NCBI RefSeq assembly: GCF_042650885.1
Contig: NZ_JBHSBU010000001.1
Location: 62,001-126,000, forward strand
DNA: 64,000 nucleotides
Origin: Chitinimonas_A lacunae
GTDB lineage: Bacteria; Pseudomonadota; Gammaproteobacteria; Burkholderiales; Chitinimonadaceae
Direction: 5' to 3'
Below, piece by piece: positions 58,150-64,000 of this stretch. The notes under the pieces are model-generated. The model made no database searches and had not been told where the DNA came from. It worked only from the letters and a program-made list of their open reading frames with translations. A program made the translations under genes and the position numbers. Numbering within the stretch: the stretch's first letter is position 1; the number at the start of each line of letters is the position of its first letter.

Positions 58150-58893
58150 TTATGGCTCCTGCAAGCGATAGCCGCGCTGGCTGAGCCCTTCCCGCAGCAG
58201 CGCCATGGCCGCAGCAGTCGGTTCCGCCGCCCCGGTCAGGCAGAACTCGATATGCGGTCCGGTCAGTCTGGCGTTGCCATAGCTTGGCAGGCAGGAGAAG
58301 TGTACCGCGGGGTACTGTCGGGTCAGTGTTTCCATCAAATCGATCAGATCACCTTCGCGGGCTTCCGGGACCAGGACGCCCAGCCGGGTCGGCCGCGGTC
58401 CGGCCGCGGGCAAGCGGTCGAGCACCCAGCGCGCCATCGGCCAGGCCATGTCGGGAAAGCCGGGCAGGAAGTGATGGTTGCCGACGGAAAAGCCGGCGAT
58501 CTGGTTGATCGGATTGGGTATCAGCGTACAGCCTTCCGGCAGTTGCGCCATGCGGATGCGCTGTGGTCGGGCTGCCTCGCCGAAACGGGCTTCGATCAGT
58601 GCAGTGGCCTCGGGATGTTGAATCAGCGGCGCATCGGCGGCCGCCGCCGCGGCTGCGCGGGTATGGTCGTCGGGCGTGGCGCCGATGCCGCCGAAACTGA
58701 ACACGATGGCTTCGCCTGCCAGCGTTTCACGATAGAGCGCTGTCTGGGCAGCCGGGTCGTCGCCGATATAGCGGGCCCAACAGAGGCTAAAGCCGCGTTC
58801 GGCCAGTTCGCCGGCCAGCCAGGCCAGATGCTTGTCCTGACGCCGGCCGCTCAGGATTTCGTCGCCGACGATTACCGCAGCGAAGGTGGGCAT
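58150..58893 (-). CDS. CinA-like molybdopterin-binding domain protein
   Basis: This 247-residue protein has the N-terminal MoaB/Mog-type domain of competence/damage-inducible protein A. VIVGDEILSGRRQDKHLAWLAGELAERG and FSFGGIGATPDDHTR are the two diagnostic blocks (VGDEIL and GGxGxTxDD). It lacks the C-terminal amidohydrolase (PncC) domain of full-length CinA. Related proteins hydrolyse ADP-ribose or pyridine-nucleotide breakdown products. AAGGAG lies seven bases before the ATG. Confidence 0.88.
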   Translation of the reverse strand: MPTFAAVIVGDEILSGRRQDKHLAWLAGELAERGFSLCWARYIGDDPAAQTALYRETLAGEAIVFSFGGIGATPDDHTRAAAAAAADAPLIQHPEATALIEARFGEAARPQRIRMAQLPEGCTLIPNPINQIAGFSVGNHHFLPGFPDMAWPMARWVLDRLPAAGPRPTRLGVLVPEAREGDLIDLMETLTRQYPAVHFSCLPSYGNARLTGPHIEFCLTGAAEPTAAAMALLREGLSQRGYRLQEP

Positions 58894-59024
58894 GATGGAC
58901 TCCTTGGTTTGGTGGCTGACGCCCGCTTCGTGTCCGACCCAGGGTTGTAGCGGTGACCACGGCCCCGGATACGCTCAAAGCCTGCTTTCAGTCGGTCGGC
59001 CGAAGTGAGCGTCATGACGCCTCC

Positions 59025-59135
59025 GTTAACGCATTTCCATGTAAATCGGCGTCGCTGCCAAGCCTCGAGGCGCGCTGCACGCCTGCGCCTTGAGGTCCGG
59101 ACAGGCTGACGCCGAATTGGCTGGAGATGTTCCAG
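59025..59135 (-). repeat. Family A dispersed repeat, copy 8
   Basis: Read on the minus strand it has GGAACATCTCCAGCCAATTC, GGCGTCAGCCTGTCCGGACC, TCAAGGCGCAGGC, and the far end CGCCGATTTACATGGAAATG. It ends four bases from the prmB stop codon. Confidence 0.72.
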
Positions 59136-59139
59136 CGGC

Positions 59140-60048
59140 TCAGGCGAAGCCTGCCTCGACCAGCATTTCGTAAGTCAGCAGGAAGACAAAGCCATCGCCG
59201 CCGCTGGTATCGAGCCAGACAAACGACAGCTCGGGATAGGCCGCTTCGAGCGTATGGCGGTTATGACCGATCTCCACCACCAGGACGCCGTGCGGATTGA
59301 GATGGCGGCCGGCCTGCTCGATGATCTGGCGGGTGGCATCGAGGCCATCGTCGCCGCTGCCCAGCGCCAGGGCCGGTTCGTGCAGGTATTCGTCGGGCAG
59401 GGCCGAGACCGATTCGGCGTCGACATAGGGCGGATTGCTGACGATCAGGTCGTAGCGTTCGCCTGCGACGGCGTTGAACAGATCGGATTCGACCAGTTGT
59501 ATCCGATCGTTCAGACCATAGTCGTTGATATTGCGCTGGGCGACGGCCAGGGCCTCGGGGCTCAGGTCGATGGCGTCGACTTCGGCATCGGGGTAGTGGT
59601 CGGCCAGCAGCACGGCCAGACAGCCCGAACCGGTACACAGATCGAGGGCGCGATGGACCAGCTCGGGGTATTCGATCCAGGGTGCGAGCGCCTCGGGCAG
59701 CAGTTCGGCGATAAACGAGCGTGGTACGATCACGCGCTCGTCGATATAGAAGCGATAGTCGCCAAGCCAGGCTTCCTGGAGCAGATAGGCGAGCGGCTTG
59801 CGGGTTTCGACCCGCTGTTTGATCAGGGCCAGCACTTCGCTGATCTCGTCGGGCAGCAGATGGGCGTCAAGAAAGGGTTCGAGCCGGTCAAGCGGCAGAT
59901 CGAGCCGGCGCAGCACCAGATAAACCGCTTCGTCATAGGCCGTGGCGGAGCCGTGGCCGAAGTGGAGCCGGGCGGTGTTGAAGCGCGAGACGGCAAAGCG
60001 GATCAGGTCGCGCACAGTGCGCAGATGGGCGAGGGCGTCGTGGTACAT
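59140..60048 (-). CDS. prmB: Ribosomal protein L3 glutamine N5-methyltransferase PrmB
   Basis: This 302-residue SAM-dependent methyltransferase has a helical N-terminal domain and a Rossmann domain. The SAM site is ALDLCTGSGCLAVLLADHYPDAEVDAIDLSPEAL, and the catalytic motif NPPY is in DLIVSNPPYVDAES. The PrmB-specific RHLNPHGVLVVEIGHN is present. The N-terminal segment (YDEAVYLVLRRLDLPLDRLEPFLDA) separates PrmB from PrmC. The gene is divergent from rhlE. Confidence 0.93.
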   Translation of the reverse strand: MYHDALAHLRTVRDLIRFAVSRFNTARLHFGHGSATAYDEAVYLVLRRLDLPLDRLEPFLDAHLLPDEISEVLALIKQRVETRKPLAYLLQEAWLGDYRFYIDERVIVPRSFIAELLPEALAPWIEYPELVHRALDLCTGSGCLAVLLADHYPDAEVDAIDLSPEALAVAQRNINDYGLNDRIQLVESDLFNAVAGERYDLIVSNPPYVDAESVSALPDEYLHEPALALGSGDDGLDATRQIIEQAGRHLNPHGVLVVEIGHNRHTLEAAYPELSFVWLDTSGGDGFVFLLTYEMLVEAGFA

Positions 60049-60230
60049 GGCGGCTCGGGGAGAAAAGCGGCTATTTTAAGAGCGTCCTGCCCATCGCTGC
60101 CGCACAATTTCGCGCCGGCATTGTGACCTCAGGGCCGCAAAAGCGGGAATTGCGTTTTGAATGTGAGGGTTAACGCGGTATAGTTGCGCCTTTTCAATCG
60201 TTCTTCCTACCTGCTGGAGTCCAAGCACAG

Positions 60231-61670
60231 ATGTCGTTCGACAGCCTCGGGTTGCATCCCGAGATCATGCGCGCCGTGATCGATGTAGGGTATACCGAAC
60301 CCACGCCGGTTCAGGCTCGCGCCATTCCAGTGGTGATGTCCGGCCGCGATGTGATGGCTGGTGCCCAGACCGGGACCGGCAAGACCGCCGCCTTCACCCT
60401 GCCCGTACTGCATAAGTTGCAGCCCTATGCCAATACCAGCGCTTCGCCGGCCCGTCACCCGGTCCGCGCGCTGATCCTCACCCCCACCCGCGAGCTGTGC
60501 GACCAGGTATTCGCCAGCGTCAATGCCTACGGCAAATATCTGCCGCTGCGCGCGACGGCGGTCTTCGGCGGCGTCGATATGGACCCGCAGATCGCTGAAT
60601 TGCGGCGCGGCGTCGAAATCTTGGTGGCGACGCCAGGCCGCTTGCTCGACCATGTGCAGAGCAAGACGGTCAATCTGAGCCAGGTCGAAATGCTGGTGCT
60701 CGATGAAGCTGATCGCATGCTCGATATGGGCTTTATCTACGATATCCGCCGCATCATCGGACTGCTGCCGACTGCACGCCAGACGCTGCTGTTCTCGGCC
60801 ACCTTCGCGCCCGAGATCAAGCGCCTGTCCGAAGATTTCATGCGCAGCCCCGAACTGATCGAGGTGGCGCGACGCAATGCCACCAACGAATCCGTCACCC
60901 AGGTGCTGCATCCGGTCGAAGTGGGTCGCAAGCGGGCGCTGCTGGCGCATCTGATCCGCAGCCACGAGATGAGCCAGGTGATCGTGTTCTGCCGCACCAA
61001 GCTCGGTGCCGAGCGGCTGTCGCGTGAACTCAAGCGCGATGGGCTGGAAGTCGAGTCGATCCACGGCGATAAGGCCCAGGCCGCACGGCTGGCCACGCTG
61101 GCCGCCTTCAAGGAAGGCAAGGTGCGGGTGCTGGTGGCCACCGATGTGGCGGCCCGCGGCCTCGATATCGAAGAACTGCCCTTCGTGGTCAATTACGAGT
61201 TGCCGACCAGTCCCGAAGACTATGTCCACCGTATCGGTCGCACGGGCCGGGCCGGGGCTTTGGGGGTGGCGATCAGTCTGGTGGCCCCGGAAGAGGACAA
61301 GCCGCTGGCGCTGATCCGCAAAATGACCGGCAAACCGCTCGAACTGGTACCGGTGCCCGGTTATTCGCCCGGTACGGCACCGCTGCCGCGTGAAGAGTCG
61401 CGCAACGGCCGCAGCGAGCGCGAAGGCCGTAGCCGGGAAGTGCAGCGTAGCGACAGCCAGCGCAACGAAGGCCGCCGTCAGGAAGGCCGCGAGCGGGCCG
61501 ATCGCAGCGACCGCTCCCGCCAGCCGGCGCTCGGTGGTGCGGTGTCCTATGACGATATTCCCGCCATGCCCCTGATTCGTGGCCGCGAGAACAGCAGCCG
61601 CGAAGTACCGGCCCTGCTGCTGCCACCGCGCTACCGCGTGGCCCCGCCGCCTTCTTCGGGACGCGGATGA
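60231..61670 (+). CDS. rhlE: DEAD-box RNA helicase RhlE
   Basis: This 479-residue protein has all helicase motifs. The Q motif (PTPVQARAIP), I (AQTGTGKT), Ia (PTRELCDQV), Ib (TPGRLLDH), II (VLDEAD), III (SAT) and VI (HRIGRTGR) are present, and FSATFAPEIKRL is typical of RhlE. The C-terminal 80 residues are basic and Arg/Glu/Ser-rich, as in RhlE tails that contact RNA. A TATAGT hexamer at 60180 may be its -10. It overlaps the thioesterase gene by four bases (ATGA). Confidence 0.93.
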   Translation: MSFDSLGLHPEIMRAVIDVGYTEPTPVQARAIPVVMSGRDVMAGAQTGTGKTAAFTLPVLHKLQPYANTSASPARHPVRALILTPTRELCDQVFASVNAYGKYLPLRATAVFGGVDMDPQIAELRRGVEILVATPGRLLDHVQSKTVNLSQVEMLVLDEADRMLDMGFIYDIRRIIGLLPTARQTLLFSATFAPEIKRLSEDFMRSPELIEVARRNATNESVTQVLHPVEVGRKRALLAHLIRSHEMSQVIVFCRTKLGAERLSRELKRDGLEVESIHGDKAQAARLATLAAFKEGKVRVLVATDVAARGLDIEELPFVVNYELPTSPEDYVHRIGRTGRAGALGVAISLVAPEEDKPLALIRKMTGKPLELVPVPGYSPGTAPLPREESRNGRSEREGRSREVQRSDSQRNEGRRQEGRERADRSDRSRQPALGGAVSYDDIPAMPLIRGRENSSREVPALLLPPRYRVAPPPSSGRG

Positions 61671-62116
61671 ACCGGGACTGGCAGACGCTGTTGACGTCGG
61701 CCATCCCGCTGACCCGGGCGCTGGCGCTACGGGTCGACACGGCGGCCGACGGCGCCCTGTGTTTCCAGGCGCCGCTGGCCCCCAATGTCAACGACAAGGG
61801 CACGGCCTTCGGCGGCAGCCTTTCTGCTGCCGCCACCGTCGCCGGTTGGTGCGAGGTGCGCCGATTGCTCGATCTGGCCGGTTACGACGACCGGGTCGAG
61901 GTGGTGATCCAGACTGGCACCACCGAATATTTGGTCCCCATCCTCAGCGACTTCCGCCTCACGCCGCATTCTCCTGACCCCACTGCCACGGCCGCTTTCC
62001 TCAAGCTGCTGCAACGCCGTGGCCTCGGTCGTATCGCGGTGGAAGTCAGCATCGAAACCGCCAGCGGACTCGCTGCCCGCTTTCAGGGCGACTATGTGGC
62101 CCGGCAGAGTGATTAG
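61667..62116 (+). CDS. Thioesterase domain protein (YiiD C-terminal-like, hotdog fold)
   Basis: This 149-residue protein has a hotdog fold matching the YiiD-type putative thioesterase domain. LAPNVNDKGTAFGGSLSAAATVAGWCEVRRLLD and VVIQTGTTEYLVPILSDF are the hallmark blocks. The usual acetyltransferase domain that precedes it in YiiD is absent. It is coupled to rhlE by a four-base overlap; the functional link is unclear. Confidence 0.88.
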   Translation: MNRDWQTLLTSAIPLTRALALRVDTAADGALCFQAPLAPNVNDKGTAFGGSLSAAATVAGWCEVRRLLDLAGYDDRVEVVIQTGTTEYLVPILSDFRLTPHSPDPTATAAFLKLLQRRGLGRIAVEVSIETASGLAARFQGDYVARQSD

Positions 62117-62438
62117 GCCTGCTGCATTTCACTCCAAAAACCGCCGGGCCAAGTCAGAAAGGCGTCCTCGATCCTGAGTCACGGCACGCTGGCCGTGTCC
62201 GGACCATACCTGACCCTCCCCAAGGACAGCCTGTCGGCTGTCCGCTGATTCCCCGAGCTAGCGCATTTCCAGTCAATTCGGCGTCAGTGTGTGCGGCCCG
62301 CAAAGCGCCGGCTCCTAGCGCTCCACCGACTTGCCGCGACGCTGATTTCAGGGGAAATGCGCTAGCAAGCCGGTTTCCGCGGCTCAAAGCAAACCGACGG
62401 ACCAGGTCGGCCCGTCGGTCTGGCCGATTCCAGCAAGA
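62117..62438. other. Intergenic stretch with the best family A copy
   Basis: No gene is supported in these 320 bases. It lies between two facing 3' ends and holds family A copy 9. Confidence 0.65.
62258..62365 (+). repeat. Family A dispersed repeat, copy 9 (best-preserved ends)
   Basis: This 108-bp element has a perfect 13-bp terminal inverted repeat: CTAGCGCATTTCC on the left and GGAAATGCGCTAG on the right. The inner pair AATTCGGCGTCA and CGACGCTGATTT is also roughly palindromic. No ORF fits inside. Confidence 0.85.
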
Positions 62439-62999
62439 TCAGGCTGCCAAAGCGCGCCAATCCTCACGCAATAGTCCAAAGATCATGCTGTCGGCGATTT
62501 CGCCATTGAAGAAGCTGCACTGCCGCAACAGTCCTTCCTGCTGAAAGCCCAACCGTTTCAGAACGCCGGCCGAGGCCGCGTTGTCGGGGCTGATGCGGGC
62601 TTCGATGCGGTTGAGCACGGTGGTATCGAAGGCATGATTGATCAGTACACGCAATGCCTCGTTCATATAGCCATAGCCCCGGGCGCTCTGCTCCAGGGTG
62701 TAACCCAATTCGCACGAGCGAGCGGTCGGGTCGATGCGGAACAGCACGCAGGTGCCGATCAAGCGCTGGTCTTCGCGGCGGATCAGCACGCATTGGCGCG
62801 CCGTGCCGGCGGCCGTCCGTTCCCGGTTGCGTTCGAGCCAGAGCAGTGCGCTGGCGCGGTCCTGCCACGGGTCGGCGGGGGTGAAGCGTTGGATATCGGG
62901 GTCCTGGTAAATATCGAAGACCGTGTCGAGGTCGGTGTCTTCCAGGCTGCGGATCAACAGGCGTGGGGTTTCGAGGTAAACGGGATGGGCAGGTGACAT
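62439..62999 (-). CDS. GNAT family N-acetyltransferase (RimJ/RimL type)
   Basis: This 186-residue acetyltransferase follows the RimJ/RimL pattern: TPRLLIRSLEDTDLDTVFDIYQDPDIQRFTP at the start, a CoA-site ELGYTLEQSARGYGYMNEALRVLINHAF, and RIEARISPDNAASAGVLKRLGFQQEG. Family members acetylate ribosomal or other N-termini, or small amines; the substrate is not evident. I chose the ATG at 62999; an upstream ATG at 63032 is also possible, and neither has a clear ribosome-binding site. Confidence 0.88.
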   Translation of the reverse strand: MSPAHPVYLETPRLLIRSLEDTDLDTVFDIYQDPDIQRFTPADPWQDRASALLWLERNRERTAAGTARQCVLIRREDQRLIGTCVLFRIDPTARSCELGYTLEQSARGYGYMNEALRVLINHAFDTTVLNRIEARISPDNAASAGVLKRLGFQQEGLLRQCSFFNGEIADSMIFGLLREDWRALAA

Positions 63000-63059
63000 A
63001 GAAGTGAACTCGCTGGCCGGATGCGGAGGCATCCGGCGATGGATGGGAAACGTCGGCGC

Positions 63060-63917
63060 CTAGTGGCTGATCAGCCGCACGCCATAGCCGCCACCCATGG
63101 TTTCCAGGGCGAACAGGCGGTCGATATTGGGATGCTTGCCTGGATGCAGATGGGCGTCATCGGCATGCTCGCCATAGAGCCGCTGTCCCAGCCGTGCGGC
63201 CTTCGGGGTGATGGCGCCGAAGCGGCGGTGGAGGGCATGGTAAATGGCCAGCGAGCCCTGCTGACCTGGCTTGTTCTCGATTACGCTGTCGAGCCGGCCG
63301 TCACGCCACAATTGCAGCGCGGCCAGATGGTCGATGCGCGGCAAGGTGGTCAGGATTTCGGCAAAGCTCAGCCGCGGCTCGGCTTGCAGCAACTGACGGC
63401 TGGCTTCGCGGAACGCCGGTGCCTTGGCATCACGCAGCCATTCGAACAGGGCCATTTCGCGGCTGATCACGGTAACGCCAGCCGCTTCGAGCCGAGCGAG
63501 CGCCAGCGACTTGTCCTCGCAGCTGCGCGAGTCGATTGCATCGGCGACCACAAACACCTCGCGGCCGGCCGCCAGCAGATCGAGTGCCGTTTGGAGTACG
63601 CAGACATGGGCCTCGATCCCGCACAGCACCACCTGGCGCGGCAGATTGGTGCCTTCGAGGCAGCCGGCGGCCACGCAGGAGAAAGCGGTTTTACTGAGCA
63701 GCGGACTCTCAGGCGCCATCTGCCGCAGACAGGGCAAGGTACTGCCGAGACCCTGCGGATATTGTTCGGAGAAGAGCACCGGAATGGCGGCCAAGCGTGC
63801 CGCCTCCAGCAACCATTTGATATGGGCCACGGTCTGGCTGGCGTCGTTGAGCGCCGGGACCAGTTTTTCCTGAACATCGACCACCAGCAGGAGGGAATCC
63901 TGGGCTTGCAGCAACAT
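63060..63917 (-). CDS. Isochorismatase-family hydrolase fused to a DUF2322 domain
   Basis: This 285-residue protein is in two parts. Residues 1-165 are a cysteine hydrolase of the isochorismatase/nicotinamidase superfamily (YcaC-like branch) with triad Asp14 (VVDVQEK), Lys77 (SKTAFSC) and Cys106 (GIEAHVCVLQTALD). Residues about 182-285 match the DUF2322 family, normally encoded as a separate protein of about 100 residues in betaproteobacteria, with ENKPGQQGSLAIYHAL, RRFGAITP and HPGKHPNIDRL. The start at 63917 has AAGGAG eight bases upstream. An upstream ATG at 63986 is in frame but lacks one. The remaining 83 bases of the window hold nothing. Confidence 0.85.
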   Translation of the reverse strand: MLLQAQDSLLLVVDVQEKLVPALNDASQTVAHIKWLLEAARLAAIPVLFSEQYPQGLGSTLPCLRQMAPESPLLSKTAFSCVAAGCLEGTNLPRQVVLCGIEAHVCVLQTALDLLAAGREVFVVADAIDSRSCEDKSLALARLEAAGVTVISREMALFEWLRDAKAPAFREASRQLLQAEPRLSFAEILTTLPRIDHLAALQLWRDGRLDSVIENKPGQQGSLAIYHALHRRFGAITPKAARLGQRLYGEHADDAHLHPGKHPNIDRLFALETMGGGYGVRLISH

Positions 63918-64000
63918 CGCGAAGTCTCCTTGTTCTCTGTGCGCGAAAGGGCAACCTGGGCAGCGGCCCGCCGCTATCTTAGCCAATCCGCCGCCCGGTC

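Overview
The window is high-GC, gene-dense chromosomal DNA from a Gram-negative bacterium. The gene set (RNase AM-type PHP phosphatase, YciO, YciB, PhaB, HemP/HmuSTUV, PrmB, Mla-type MCE genes, DUF2322) fits a betaproteobacterium. Neisseriales or a Chitinimonas/Chitinibacter-like lineage is my best guess, but this is inference from gene content and not from a marker gene. I see no rRNA, phage, intact insertion sequence, integrase or CRISPR. The only structural RNA I can support is one tRNA-Thr(CGT).

Layout. 1-5.4 kb: housekeeping genes (PHP phosphatase fragment, YciO, a zinc-site-less M50 homologue, PII, a parvulin, BolA, YciI, YciB). 5.6-11.8 kb: a Fur-type heme-uptake locus on the minus strand (hemP, TonB-dependent receptor, hmuS, hmuT, hmuU, hmuV). 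11.9-20.6 kb: single genes (CadR-like MerR regulator, DUF1993, PhaB, ZapE, SugE/Gdx, quinone reductase, S8 protease, small lipoprotein, RidA). 20.6-26 kb: a five-gene minus-strand signalling operon (TonB-dependent receptor, YfiR-like protein, CHASE8-like histidine kinase, CheY-like regulator, unknown protein). 26.4-32.7 kb: YfaA (DUF2138) and a YfaS-type alpha-2-macroglobulin. 33-39.6 kb: an orphan FliD-like protein, a class III cyclase-like protein, an S1/P1 nuclease with a 9-bp tandem repeat, an ion channel, an Smr protein and TrxB. 39.7-42.8 kb: an MCE lipid-transport operon whose ATPase-like subunit has no Walker A. 43.2-51.5 kb: SRPBCC protein, NudC, two chemoreceptors flanking a PilZ gene, MarC, HpnC and a thermonuclease. 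51.5 kb: tRNA-Thr. 51.7-55.6 kb: a 1283-residue rhodanese/YidC-like/PEP-synthase-like fusion. 55.7-64 kb: VOC protein, Sua5, a GspG-like membrane protein, CinA-like protein, PrmB, RhlE, a thioesterase, a GNAT, and an isochorismatase fused to DUF2322.

The most unusual item is the 51721-55572 gene. It joins a secreted or membrane N-terminus, two rhodanese domains and a YidC/Oxa1-like membrane module to a complete ATP-grasp plus phospho-histidine pair of the PEP synthase/rifampin phosphotransferase kind. I know of no described function for this combination. Two other genes look like enzymes that kept their fold and lost their catalytic residues: the M50 homologue at 1557 and the Mla ATPase-like protein at 40465.

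Two dispersed intergenic repeat families thread through the window. Family A is about 108 bp with CTAGCGCATTTCC-type inverted ends and has nine copies (2449, 13376, 14310, 16974, 18150, 36820, 42966, 59025, 62258). Family B is about 30-75 bp, AT-rich, with a TTTCAGGAAAAAC...TCTGCAAGAC core, and has about nine copies (1402, 2844, 16601, 19932, 26158, 42848, 44680, 49230, 58049). Coding starts were moved from the longest possible ORF wherever a ribosome-binding site or signal peptide argued for it.
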